64,000 bases of DNA. Source: Amycolatopsis sp. NBRC 101858. Lineage in GTDB: Bacteria; Actinomycetota; Actinomycetes; Mycobacteriales; Pseudonocardiaceae. A model generated the notes under the pieces. It was not told the origin of the DNA and did no database searches. It worked only from the letters and a program-made list of their open reading frames with translations. The translations under genes were made by a program, and so were the position numbers. Where the stretch lies: NCBI RefSeq assembly GCF_030269325.1, contig NZ_BSTD01000002.1, positions 1,054,001 to 1,118,000 of the forward strand, in the 5' to 3' direction. This document shows, piece after piece, positions 1 through 8,008 of this stretch; the stretch's first letter is position 1; every line of letters starts with the position of its first letter.

Positions 1-9
1 GGTCTTATA

Positions 10-35
10 GTGAACTTTGACTTCATAATGTGAAC
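10..35 (+). promoter_or_regulatory. Candidate operator/promoter of the catabolic operon
   Basis: GTGAAC occurs at 10-15 and again at 30-35, 20 bp apart (two helical turns). The second copy is the right half of a small dyad, TTCA-TAATG-TGAA (22-34). CATAAT at 24-29 could serve as a -10 box for the gene starting at 49. A repressor of the IclR or GntR type would suit a catabolic operon, but none lies in the window and the left edge is cut off. Regulator identity is inference only. Confidence 0.3.
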
Positions 36-48
36 CGAAAGGCCGCTC

Positions 49-939
49 ATGAGCTCGCGTCCCGCCATCGCCTCCGTCCTGGACGGCTTGGTCGACATGC
101 ACGTCCACTCCGGCCCCAGCCCGTTCCCCCGCCGCTTCGACCACGTCGAGGCCGCGCAGGACGGCGCCCGGATCGGGATGCGCGCCATGGTCGCCAAGTC
201 CCACCACCACAACACCCAGATGGACGTCCTCGCGATGAAGGGCCGCCTCGCCGACGTCAAGGCCCAGGCCTTCGGCGGCATCGCGCTCAACAGCACGGTC
301 GGCGGGCTCAACGTCCACGCCGTGCGCATGACCCTGCGCATGGGCGGCAAGGTCGTCTGGTTCCCGACCATCTCGTCGGGCCGGCACATCGACTGCCACC
401 CCGAGGACGGCGCCTTCCCGACCACCACCGTCCCGCTGACGCTCGAGCGCATCGACATCGTCGACGGCGAAGGCGCCCTCAAGCCCGAGGCGATCGAGAT
501 CCTCGACGAGATCAAGGAGCAGCAGGCCGTCCTCAACGGCGGGCACATGTACCCGGAGTACATCCGGACGCTGTTCCAGGAGGCGCACGAGCGCGGCATG
601 AAGCGGATGGTCGTCAGCCACCCCGACTTCGTCATCGGGGCCGACCCGGCCGTGTGCCGCGAGCTGATCGAGCTCGGCGCGTTCATCGAGCACGAGGTCG
701 GCATGTACGACCCCGAGGGCACCCAGAAGTGGGACCCGAAGCAGCTGCTGACCTGGATCGAGACGCTCGGCCCGGAGCACACCGTGCTGGCGTCGGACTT
801 CGGCCAGAAGGCCAACCCGAAGCCGGTCGACGCCTGGATGCGCGTCGGCGAGGCGCTGCTCGACCTCGGCCTGCCGGAGAAGGACCTGCGGCGGATGGTC
901 CGTGACAACCCGACCTACCTGCTGAACCTCGACGCCTGA
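49..939 (+). CDS. DUF6282 family metal-dependent hydrolase (amidohydrolase-like)
   Basis: 296-residue protein of the DUF6282 type, related to the amidohydrolase TIM barrels. The metal-site pattern is visible: HVH at residues 18-20 after the first strand, K50 followed by a His run (52-54), H166, H191 in a SHPDF motif, and D250 in an ASDFG motif. No signal peptide, so cytoplasmic. It is probably a hydrolase or lactonase/decarboxylase acting on a small carboxylic substrate; the substrate is unknown. ATG at 49 is the first good start. It is the first gene of a six-gene operon (next start 11 bp after the stop) with an aldolase, BKACE and SDR, which suggests a role in stepwise breakdown of one compound. 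Family call is firm, reaction is not. Confidence 0.8.
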   Translation: MSSRPAIASVLDGLVDMHVHSGPSPFPRRFDHVEAAQDGARIGMRAMVAKSHHHNTQMDVLAMKGRLADVKAQAFGGIALNSTVGGLNVHAVRMTLRMGGKVVWFPTISSGRHIDCHPEDGAFPTTTVPLTLERIDIVDGEGALKPEAIEILDEIKEQQAVLNGGHMYPEYIRTLFQEAHERGMKRMVVSHPDFVIGADPAVCRELIELGAFIEHEVGMYDPEGTQKWDPKQLLTWIETLGPEHTVLASDFGQKANPKPVDAWMRVGEALLDLGLPEKDLRRMVRDNPTYLLNLDA

Positions 940-950
940 AAGGACCCGCT

Positions 951-1814
951 GTGTACGAAAAGGACGATCCCCGCTCGGCGCTGGCCACCGCGGCCCGGCC
1001 CGACAGCGGCGCCGAGATCACCGCCGCGCAGTACCTCGACCTGCACGCGACCCCGGTGGTGCGCGCGCAGAACGTCATCCTGATCCACACCGAGGCCCGC
1101 GACGGCGACGACCTCGACAACGGAACGCTGGAGGGCGAGCTGGCGATCGTCGTCACCGACGCCTCCCCCGCGTTCACCGTGCTGACCGGCGACGGCGCCA
1201 CCCGGATCACCGAACCCGGGCTCGTGGTCGTCCCGCCGGGATCGTCGCGGATCGGCGTCCACGGCGACGGCCCGCTGGTCCGGCTGGTCGAGGCGACCGA
1301 ACCGGCCTGGCGGGAGCGCGTCGCCAACGCCGATGCGTACGCCGAGGACCACCCGCGCGTCACGCTGCTGGAGCGCTGGCCGGAGCCCGCCGAAGCGCGC
1401 GTCCGCTTCTACCCGCTGTCCGAGGTGCCGGCCGACCCGAAGCGGTTCGGGCGGATCTTCCGCACCCGCTCGTTCATGGTGAACTTCCTGCCGCTGCAGG
1501 ACGGGCCGCGCGACGCGCGGAAGCTGTCCCCGCACCACCACGACGACTTCGAGCAGCTTTCGCTGGCCGTGCAAGGCGAGTACGTCCACCACATCCGCAC
1601 GCCGTGGCTGCCCGACAGCACCACCTGGCGCGAAGACGAGCACGTGCGGATCGGCAGCCCTTCGGTGACCGTCATCCCGCCGCCGACCGTGCACACGTCC
1701 GAAGCGAGCGACCCGGGCGTGAACCAGCTGATCGACATCTTCAGCCCGCCGCGGGTGGACTTCTCGGAGAAACCGGGCTGGGTTCTCAACGCCGACGACT
1801 ACCCGATGCCGTGA
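951..1814 (+). CDS. Bicupin-like protein of unknown function
   Basis: 287 residues starting at GTG 951, 11 bp after the previous stop. Two cupin-like beta-rich halves are apparent. The N-terminal half (about 40-115) looks degenerate, with VVVPPGSSR in the place of the usual cupin motif 2. The C-terminal half (about 165-270) keeps a metal-binding set: HHH at 195-197, E201 and H248 (IPPPTVHTS). This suggests a single metal centre and an isomerase, lyase or dioxygenase role; no specific family was recognised. Its stop overlaps the next GTG start (GTGA), so translation is probably coupled to the aldolase. Function should be read as 'pathway enzyme, reaction unknown'. Confidence 0.7.
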   Translation: MYEKDDPRSALATAARPDSGAEITAAQYLDLHATPVVRAQNVILIHTEARDGDDLDNGTLEGELAIVVTDASPAFTVLTGDGATRITEPGLVVVPPGSSRIGVHGDGPLVRLVEATEPAWRERVANADAYAEDHPRVTLLERWPEPAEARVRFYPLSEVPADPKRFGRIFRTRSFMVNFLPLQDGPRDARKLSPHHHDDFEQLSLAVQGEYVHHIRTPWLPDSTTWREDEHVRIGSPSVTVIPPPTVHTSEASDPGVNQLIDIFSPPRVDFSEKPGWVLNADDYPMP

Positions 1815-2581
1815 GCGGGCGCACCGGGGGCGGGCTGTTCACCCGCGCGGCCACGCCTGTGGGAACCTGGCTGAAGATCGCGTCCGGCGAGCCGGCCGAG
1901 ATCATGGCGTTCGCCGGGTTCGACTTCGTCGTCGTCGACCTGGAGCACGCGCCGCTCGACCTGCAGACGGCGTACCGGCTGATCAACACGGCCGCGGCTT
2001 TGGGCATGACGCCGATCGTGCGGGTGCCGGACAAGACGCCGTCGACGATCCAGAAGATCCTCGACGCGGGGGCGATGGGCATCCTCGTGCCCCACGTGGA
2101 CACGGTCGAGGAGGCGGCGGCCGTCGGGCGGGCGTGCCGGTTCCCGCCGCACGGCGTCCGCGGCGCCGGCGGCACCAGCCGGGCCGGCGCGTGGGGGCTG
2201 CGCCCGAACGCCGAGTACCTGGCGACGGGCAACGACGACGTGCTGTGCATCCCGCAGCTGGAGAGCGTCGAGGCCATCAAGGCCGCCCCCGAAATGCTCG
2301 CCCTGGACAGCGTGGACGCGGTGTTCGTCGGTGCCGCGGACCTGTCGATGTCGATGGGCTCGACGCCCGCGTCGCCGGACGTGCTCGACCTGATCGCGTC
2401 GGCCATCGCGGCCGCGCACGACGCCGGGAAGAAGTGCGGGCTGGCGTTCGGCGGGGTGCCGGAGAAGGCCGCTCAAGCGGTGCGCGACGGCTGCGACTTC
2501 GTCCTGCTCAGCAACGACACGACGATGCTCGCCGAGGCCGCCCGCGGCCTGGTCCGGGCGTTCCGGGACGCGACCGCATGA
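1811..2581 (+). CDS. HpcH/HpaI family aldolase
   Basis: 256-residue class II pyruvate-type aldolase of the HpcH/HpaI/citrate-lyase-beta fold. Visible family marks are VVDLEHAPLD (catalytic His46 preceded by E45), R71 in IVRVPD, the glycine-rich DAGAMGILVPHV at 85-96, CIPQLES, and FVGAADLSMSMG near the metal site. Such enzymes split 2-keto-4-hydroxy acids into pyruvate and an aldehyde with a divalent metal. I chose GTG 1811 because it overlaps the upstream stop by four bases (GTGA) and gives the standard N terminus; longer in-frame extension runs through the bicupin gene. It overlaps the next gene by ATGA. Probably carries out the carbon-carbon cleavage step of the pathway. Confidence 0.88.
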   Translation: MSGRTGGGLFTRAATPVGTWLKIASGEPAEIMAFAGFDFVVVDLEHAPLDLQTAYRLINTAAALGMTPIVRVPDKTPSTIQKILDAGAMGILVPHVDTVEEAAAVGRACRFPPHGVRGAGGTSRAGAWGLRPNAEYLATGNDDVLCIPQLESVEAIKAAPEMLALDSVDAVFVGAADLSMSMGSTPASPDVLDLIASAIAAAHDAGKKCGLAFGGVPEKAAQAVRDGCDFVLLSNDTTMLAEAARGLVRAFRDATA

Positions 2582-3420
2582 CGCTGTCCCTGCCGCGCAC
2601 GGCGTTGTCGATCGCCGAGCTGGACGACCTGGACCACGACGGTGTGGTCCGGTTCGTGCGGGCGCTCGAGGAGTACGGCCACCGCATGGTCTGGATCCCC
2701 GAGGTCGCCGGGCGCGAGGCGTTCACGACGGCGGCGCTGGTGCTCGGGTCGACGTCCCGCCTGATCGTCGGCAACGGCGTCGCGCGGGCGCTCGAGCGGG
2801 TGCCGAAGTCCGCCGGGTCCGCGGCCCGGGACCTCGCCGCCGGGTATCCCGGGCGTTACGTCCTGGGGCTCGGGGTGAGCGGAGCGGTCCGTGAACGCGG
2901 GGTCGGACCGCTCCCCTTCCTGCGCGAGTACCTCGACGGCGTCGACAAGGTGGCGCACGGAGTACCGCGCGTGCTCGGCGCCTATTCGGCGGGGATCACG
3001 CGCCTGGCGGCCGAGCGCGCCGACGGGCTGATCACGTTCCTCGTCACGCCCGAGCACACCCGCTGGGCTCGGGAGACGGTCGGGCCGGACCTGGTCCTGT
3101 CGGTCGTCCAGTGGGTGGTCGTGGGCCGCTCGCGGGCGGCGGCGCGGGAGGTCGCGCGCCGCCGCCTCGCCTACTACCTGACGCTCCCCCACCAGATCGC
3201 GAAGCTGACCCGGCTCGGCTTCACCGAAGCGGACCTCGCGCTGCCGGGGTCCGACCGGCTGCTCGACGCGCTCGTTGCGCACGGCACGCCCGACCAGGTG
3301 CGCGAGGCGGTGCGGGCGCAGTACGACGCGGGCGCCACGCAGGTCGCCTTAAGCCTGGTCGGCCCGCTCGACGACGCCAAGCTGGACGCCTACCGGGCGC
3401 TCGCACCACAGGAGGATTGA
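2578..3420 (+). CDS. Luciferase-like (LLM class) oxidoreductase
   Basis: 280-residue TIM-barrel protein of the bacterial luciferase superfamily. Marks are the N-terminal EEYGHRMVWIPE helix/strand, a GNGVARALERVP segment equivalent to the 'T-G-V' strand of the family, YPGRYVLGLGVS, and a C-terminal VAHGTPDQVREAVRAQYDAGATQVAL motif typical of F420- or FMN-dependent members. It is shorter than most (usual 300-350) because the mid-barrel insertion is reduced. The start ATG at 2578 overlaps the aldolase stop (ATGA), so it sits firmly in the operon. Redox partner (F420 or FMN) cannot be decided from sequence alone. Confidence 0.8.
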   Translation: MTLSLPRTALSIAELDDLDHDGVVRFVRALEEYGHRMVWIPEVAGREAFTTAALVLGSTSRLIVGNGVARALERVPKSAGSAARDLAAGYPGRYVLGLGVSGAVRERGVGPLPFLREYLDGVDKVAHGVPRVLGAYSAGITRLAAERADGLITFLVTPEHTRWARETVGPDLVLSVVQWVVVGRSRAAAREVARRRLAYYLTLPHQIAKLTRLGFTEADLALPGSDRLLDALVAHGTPDQVREAVRAQYDAGATQVALSLVGPLDDAKLDAYRALAPQED

Positions 3421-4340
3421 TGCGCACGGCCGAAAAGGTCATCATCACCACCGCCATCACGGGCTCGGTGAACATCCCGTCGCAGAGCCCGTACCTGCCG
3501 CTGTCGGCCGACGAGGTGGCCGACGCCGCCCTGGCGGCCATCGAGGCCGGGTCGGCCATCGTGCACCTGCACGCCCGCGAGCCGGACGGGCGGCCGACGC
3601 CCGATCCCGACGTCTTCGAGAAGATCGTCGGGCGGATCACCGCGGAGACCGACGCCGTCATCAACATCACCACCGGCGGCGCGTCGTCGATGACGATGGA
3701 CGAACGGCTCGCGGCCGCCTACCGGCTGCGGCCCGAGCTCGCGTCGATGAACATGGGGTCGATGAACTTCGTCTACTCCGGCATCGCCGACAAGGTGACG
3801 GAGTGGAAGCACGACTGGGAAAAGCCGTACGTGCTCAACACCTACTCGAAGCCGTTCGTGAACACGTTCGACAAGATCGAGCACACGCTGCGGACGCTCG
3901 GTGAGTCCGGGACGCGGTTCGAGTACGAGTGCTACGACATCGGGCACCTGTACTCGCTGGCGTACTTCGCCGAGCTCGGGCTGGCGAAACCGCCGTTGCT
4001 GATCCAGGGCGTGTTCGGCGTCCTCGGCGGGATCGGCGCCGACCACGCGAACCTGGAGCACATGGTCCGGATCGCGGACAAGCTCTTCGGCGACGACTAC
4101 GCGTTTTCGGCGTTCGCCGCCGGCCGCGACCAGATCGGGTTCGGCACGCACAGCGCGTGGCTCGGCGGGCACGTGCGGGTCGGCCTGGAAGACAGCCTGT
4201 GGATCGGCAAGGGCAAGCTCGCGGAGAGCAACGCCCAGCAGGTCCGGAAGATCCGGGCGGTGGTGGAGGATCTCGGCAAGCCCATCGCCACCCCGGCCGA
4301 CGCCCGCGCGATGCTCGCGCTGCGAGGAGGAGAAGCATGA
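3420..4340 (+). CDS. BKACE family 3-keto acid cleavage enzyme (DUF849)
   Basis: 306 residues, the usual length for the beta-keto acid cleavage enzyme (BKACE/Kce) family. These Zn-dependent enzymes condense a beta-keto acid with acetyl-CoA to give acetoacetate and a shorter CoA ester. Supporting motifs: the zinc-site HLH at residues 49-51 in IVHLHAREPDGRPTPDP, the TGG loop at VINITTGGAS, and GVFGVLGGIGAD in the CoA-binding part. The start ATG shares one base with the preceding TGA (TGATG) and an AGGAGG-like Shine-Dalgarno lies inside the previous gene's end. Its stop overlaps the SDR start (ATGA). In this context the upstream SDR/aldolase products would feed it a beta-keto acid. Substrate class unknown. 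Confidence 0.9.
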   Translation: MRTAEKVIITTAITGSVNIPSQSPYLPLSADEVADAALAAIEAGSAIVHLHAREPDGRPTPDPDVFEKIVGRITAETDAVINITTGGASSMTMDERLAAAYRLRPELASMNMGSMNFVYSGIADKVTEWKHDWEKPYVLNTYSKPFVNTFDKIEHTLRTLGESGTRFEYECYDIGHLYSLAYFAELGLAKPPLLIQGVFGVLGGIGADHANLEHMVRIADKLFGDDYAFSAFAAGRDQIGFGTHSAWLGGHVRVGLEDSLWIGKGKLAESNAQQVRKIRAVVEDLGKPIATPADARAMLALRGGEA

Positions 4341-5083
4341 GCCTGCTGACCGGAAAAGTGGTCCTGGTCGTCGGAGCCAGTTCGGGCATCGGCGCGGAGG
4401 CGGCGCGGGTGTTCGCCGCGGACGGCGCTTCGGTGATGCTGGTGGCCCGGCACGAAGAACCCTTGGCCAAGCTCGCCGCGGAGCTTTCCGACTACGACGT
4501 CGCGTACACGACGGGCGACGTCTCGTCGGCGTCCGATGTGGACGAGTTCGTCTCGGCGACGGTGTCCCGGTTCAGCCGCCTGGACGGCGCGTTCAACAAC
4601 GCGGCCATGGGCGGCGGCGGCCGCCTCGACTCGGTGTCCGAAGCGGACTTCGACCGGATCATGGCGGTCAACGTGAAGGGCACGTGGCTGTGCCTGCGCG
4701 CGGAGGTCGCGGTGATGGAGCGCCAGGGTTCGGGCTCGATCGTGAACGTGAGCAGCATCGGCGGCGTGCGCGGCAGTTCGGGGATGGGCGCGTACCAGGC
4801 GACGAAGCACGCGGTGATCGGCCTGACCCGCACGGCCGCCCACGACTTCGGCCCGCTGGGCATCCGCGTCAACGTGATCGCCCCCGGGCCGACGGAGACA
4901 CCGATGCTGGACGAGCTCCGCCGCACCATCCCGGGCGGCGTGGAGGCCCGCATAGCGGCGACACCGTTGCGGAAGGCGGGCACGGGAGCGGAAGTCGGCT
5001 CGACGGCAGCGTTCCTGCTGAGCGACCGGGCCAGCCACTTGAGCGGAGTGGTCCTCCCGGTGGACGGCGGCTTCACGGCCTGA
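4337..5083 (+). CDS. SDR family NAD(P)-dependent oxidoreductase
   Basis: 248-residue classical short-chain dehydrogenase. The Rossmann motif GASSGIG is at residues 13-19, NNAA at about 87-90, and the catalytic Ser140-Tyr153-Lys157 (YQATK). The C terminus shows the classic PGPTETPM and SGVVLPVDGGF segments. It is the last gene of the operon (ATGA overlap with the BKACE gene) and is followed within 3 bp by a perfect terminator hairpin. It probably oxidises a beta-hydroxy acid to the beta-keto acid consumed by BKACE; that assignment is inference from gene order. Confidence 0.92.
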   Translation: MSLLTGKVVLVVGASSGIGAEAARVFAADGASVMLVARHEEPLAKLAAELSDYDVAYTTGDVSSASDVDEFVSATVSRFSRLDGAFNNAAMGGGGRLDSVSEADFDRIMAVNVKGTWLCLRAEVAVMERQGSGSIVNVSSIGGVRGSSGMGAYQATKHAVIGLTRTAAHDFGPLGIRVNVIAPGPTETPMLDELRRTIPGGVEARIAATPLRKAGTGAEVGSTAAFLLSDRASHLSGVVLPVDGGFTA

Positions 5084-5085
5084 GT

Positions 5086-5117
5086 GGTGGGGGCGCCGGG
5101 TTCTCGGCGCCCCCACC
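5086..5117. terminator. Bidirectional intrinsic terminator
   Basis: A perfect 13-bp GC-rich stem (5086-5098 with 5105-5117) closes a 6-nt loop. It lies between two convergent genes, 2 bp after one stop and 4 bp before the other, and there is no T-tract, as is usual in actinomycetes. It can end transcription from both sides. Confidence 0.8.
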
Positions 5118-5121
5118 GTCG

Positions 5122-6282
5122 TCACGCCAGGTCCGGGATCAGCTCGCCGATCAGCCGGATGCTCTTCAAGACCTTCTCGTGCGGGATGCCGCCGATCTGC
5201 TGGAGGCACATCAGCCGGTCGATGCCCAGGTCCGCGTACGCGCGCAGCTTCTTGCGGCACGTCTCCGGGCTGCCCACGATCAGCGAATCCTGCGCGCTCA
5301 GCACCTCGAACACCTCCTCGTCGCCCACCTGCTCGCCCTGGAGGATCCGGGCGATCAGGAGGTTCGCCTCCGACGGCGCGGCCGAAGCTTCACCACGGAG
5401 GAAGTCACCCGTGAGGCCCGGGGACTTCATCAGCTCTTCGTTGCGGGCGTTGGCGCGCACGAACTCCGTTGCCGCTTCGAAGAACGTCAGCGCCGTCACC
5501 GTGTACCAGGCCGCGGCCGCCGCCGCGCCGTTCCGCATCGCTTCCTCGTCCGTGTCCGCGCAGTGGACGAACGTGAAGAACCCGACCTGGTCGTTGACGA
5601 ACGCCCCCACCGGCGACGTGCACTCCGCGACCGCCGCGCGGTACAGGCCGATCAGGCGGCTCGCCCGCTCCAGCGACTCCCACATCGTCGTGCCCAGCAC
5701 GCCCACCCCGCGGCGGCCGGCCTCCTCGAACGACGCCGGGCTCGCCGCCGCCTGCCACAGCGGCGGGTGCGGTCGCTGCAGCGGCTTCGGCCCGATCGAG
5801 ACGTCGTCCACGCGGTAGTCGTCGGTGTCGCAGGAGAACCGCTCCGACGTCCACATCTTCGGCACCAGCTCGAACGCCTGCCGCGTCTGCGCGCGGGCGT
5901 CGTCCGGCTCGATGCCGAACAGGCGCCACTCCGGGATCGTCGACCGGGTCAGGCCCAGCTCCACCCGGCCGCCGCTGAGGTGGTCGAGCGTCGCCGCGCG
6001 CTCGGCGACGCGGATCGGGTGGTTGAACCGCCCCGGCGCGAGCACCGCGGAGTGCCCGAGCCGGATCCGGCTGGTGCGCTGGGAAAGTGCCGCCAGCATC
6101 AGCTCGGGCGCGGACGACAGGCTGAACTCCCCCGCGCCGTGGTGCTCGACCTGCCACCAGCACCCGTAGTCCAGCTCGTCGGCGAGGACGGCCTGTTCGA
6201 TGGCCTGCCGGAACCGCAGCTGTTCGTGCCCTTCGGGCCACGGCCGCGGGTTCTGGATCTCGTTGAACAGGTCGATCTTCAT
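5122..6282 (-). CDS. LLM class flavin-dependent oxidoreductase
   Basis: 386-residue luciferase-family monooxygenase beginning MKIDLFNEIQ. Visible are the family's first strand, the VEHHGAGEFS segment containing the conserved paired His, LSGGRVELGLTRST, and a C-terminal IVGSPETCRKKLRAYADLGIDRLMC motif shared with alkanal monooxygenase-like proteins. The reading frame stays open upstream to 6438, but ATG 6282 gives the family N terminus. It converges on the catabolic operon across a shared terminator. It may act on the same or a related compound; that is only suggested by proximity and by the second LLM gene in the operon. Confidence 0.88.
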   Translation of the reverse strand: MKIDLFNEIQNPRPWPEGHEQLRFRQAIEQAVLADELDYGCWWQVEHHGAGEFSLSSAPELMLAALSQRTSRIRLGHSAVLAPGRFNHPIRVAERAATLDHLSGGRVELGLTRSTIPEWRLFGIEPDDARAQTRQAFELVPKMWTSERFSCDTDDYRVDDVSIGPKPLQRPHPPLWQAAASPASFEEAGRRGVGVLGTTMWESLERASRLIGLYRAAVAECTSPVGAFVNDQVGFFTFVHCADTDEEAMRNGAAAAAAWYTVTALTFFEAATEFVRANARNEELMKSPGLTGDFLRGEASAAPSEANLLIARILQGEQVGDEEVFEVLSAQDSLIVGSPETCRKKLRAYADLGIDRLMCLQQIGGIPHEKVLKSIRLIGELIPDLA

Positions 6283-6476
6283 CCACGGCCTCCGCTTCGT
6301 CGGGGTCACCGAGAAGTCAGACGCCGAGAGCGATCGGGTCGTTACGGACAGCCACCCGGACGGAGCAGCCGGGCTCCCGGTTGAGACGCCCGTCACGTCG
6401 GCGTGGCTCATCGTGCCGGGGTGCCGTCCGCCTGCCATCCTGTGCCGTCAAGGAAGACAGGCGGACGGAGGCACCC

Positions 6477-6743
6477 GTGGGCGTCATCAGCTGGATCGTG
6501 CTCGGGCTCATCGCGGGCGTGATCGCGAAGGCCCTCATGCCGGGCAAGGACCCCGGTGGCTGCATCATCACGATCCTGCTCGGCATCGGCGGCGCCTTCG
6601 TCGGCGGGTGGGTCGGCAAGACCCTGTTCCACACCGACCTCGGCACCTTCTTCGACCTGCGCACCTGGGGCCTCGCGGTCCTCGGCGCGCTGATCATCCT
6701 GGTGATCTACCGGATGGCCTTCGGCCGCAGCCGCCGCGACTAA
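6477..6743 (+). CDS. GlsB/YeaQ/YmgE family stress-response membrane protein
   Basis: 88-residue, very hydrophobic protein starting at GTG 6477 behind a GGAGG Shine-Dalgarno. It has three predicted membrane segments (about 4-20, 29-45, 60-78), with the family's glycine-rich GxIAGVIAKALMPGKDPGG loop after the first. This is the transglycosylase-associated/GlsB family of general stress proteins, whose biochemical role is not settled. It ends four bases into the stop of the convergent protease gene, with no terminator between. Confidence 0.9.
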   Translation: MGVISWIVLGLIAGVIAKALMPGKDPGGCIITILLGIGGAFVGGWVGKTLFHTDLGTFFDLRTWGLAVLGALIILVIYRMAFGRSRRD

Positions 6744-7831
6744 TTGAGGCTGACGCCGTATGCGCTCAAGGCCTCGCCGACCGGCTGGAAGAACGACGTC
6801 CCGGTGCCCTTGCCGGACGTGATGCCCAGGCCGACGCTGCCGGCGAACAGGCAGCCGCCCGAGTCGCCCGGGTTGACCAGCGCGTTGGTCTGGATCAGCT
6901 GGGACACCGAACCTTCGGCGTAGTTCACGGTCACGTTCGTCCGCGTGACCGAGCCCGACGTCAGGTGCGTCGTGCTGCCGCTCTTGCTGATCCGCTGGCC
7001 GACCGTCGCGGTGCCGGCGGAGCTGATCCGCTGCGTGGAGCCGTTCCACAGGGTGACCGCGCCCGGCGCGCTGCCGGTGTTGTTGCGGATCAGCCCGTAG
7101 TCGTTGCCCGGGAAGCTCGAACCCTGCGACGGGCCGACGTTCCACGTCGACACCGCGCGCGTGCAGTGGCCGGCGTCGACGATGTAGTTCACGCCGCCGC
7201 GGTTGGTGTTGAAGCCCGCCGAACAGCGGGTGCCGCCGCCGGTGATGGCTTCGCCGTTGTAGATCGCGGCGTGCATCTCGCCCGCGACGCGCTCCACCCG
7301 GACGCGGTCGCCGAGTGCGGAGGCGGCCTTCAGCAGGGCGTCGGTGCCGCGTGCCGCGTCCGCCACGGTCAGCACGACCTGGTTGGTCCTCGGGTCGAGC
7401 CCGACCGACGTGTGGGCGACAACGGGCAGCGCCTGCAGCGCGTCCTGCGCGCTCGCCAGCGCGGCGCTCGAGTGCGTGACCAGCCGGGCCTGCGCGCCGG
7501 CCGCGGTGACCCGGTCGGCGGCCGCCTGGTCGAGCACGTTGACCACGGGCTTCGCGGTCGCGTCCAGGTAACCGTCGACGGCCCGGGTGCCGAGCGACGC
7601 GGTGACCTGGTGCAGGGTCTCGACGCCGGCGGCCTGCGTCCGGAGGAACGCGACCGCGGCGGACTCACCGAGCCCGGAGTCCGCGACGAGGGAGGCGACG
7701 GCGTCGCGTTGCACGTCGGGTGAGTAGCCGTCGATGGTGACGGCGGTGGCCGGGCTCGCCAGGAAGCCGGCGACCGCGGCGGCGGCCACCAGGGTGGTGG
7801 CGGAGCGGGCGAGCAGGTGTCTTGTGCGCAT
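6740..7831 (-). CDS. Secreted S1 family serine protease (streptogrisin/alpha-lytic type) with pro-domain
   Basis: 363-residue pre-pro-protease. Residues 1-30 are a Sec signal peptide ending ASPATA. Residues 31-195 form a pro-region of the alpha-lytic/streptogrisin kind, which acts as intramolecular chaperone. The mature chymotrypsin-like domain follows, with the catalytic triad H222 (DAGHC), D244 (NDYG) and S324 (PGDSGG). Two Cys pairs suit the family's disulfides. ATG 7831 was chosen because it begins the basic n-region (MRTRHLLARS). It is exported and self-processed, and degrades extracellular protein. It lies downstream of an AraC gene on the same strand, separated by a 177-bp region with repeated motifs. 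Confidence 0.92.
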   Translation of the reverse strand: MRTRHLLARSATTLVAAAAVAGFLASPATAVTIDGYSPDVQRDAVASLVADSGLGESAAVAFLRTQAAGVETLHQVTASLGTRAVDGYLDATAKPVVNVLDQAAADRVTAAGAQARLVTHSSAALASAQDALQALPVVAHTSVGLDPRTNQVVLTVADAARGTDALLKAASALGDRVRVERVAGEMHAAIYNGEAITGGGTRCSAGFNTNRGGVNYIVDAGHCTRAVSTWNVGPSQGSSFPGNDYGLIRNNTGSAPGAVTLWNGSTQRISSAGTATVGQRISKSGSTTHLTSGSVTRTNVTVNYAEGSVSQLIQTNALVNPGDSGGCLFAGSVGLGITSGKGTGTSFFQPVGEALSAYGVSLN

Positions 7832-7947
7832 GCCGGTACTCGCTTTCACGGGGGAAACCGGCGCGAGGGATGGCCGCGCCGGTCGCGATGGGTGTTCCGG
7901 TGCGCTCGAGGGTGATCCGCGCCCGGGCCGGCGGGTACCGACTTTCG

Positions 7948-8004
7948 TCGTACAGGACAAAAGATAGGTACCGGACATTTCGCCCTGCGCACAGTAACCG
8001 GACA
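7948..8004 (-). repeat. Three imperfect 12-bp direct repeats upstream of the protease
   Basis: On the minus strand TGTCCGGTTACT (7993-8004), TGTCCGGTACCT (7966-7977) and TGTCCTGTACGA (7948-7959) share the TGTCC-GTA core, with start spacings of 27 and 18 bp. They lie between the AraC stop and the protease start, where a promoter is expected. They may be activator sites; AraC-family regulators often bind direct repeats. Confidence 0.3.
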
Positions 8005-8008
8005 GCGA

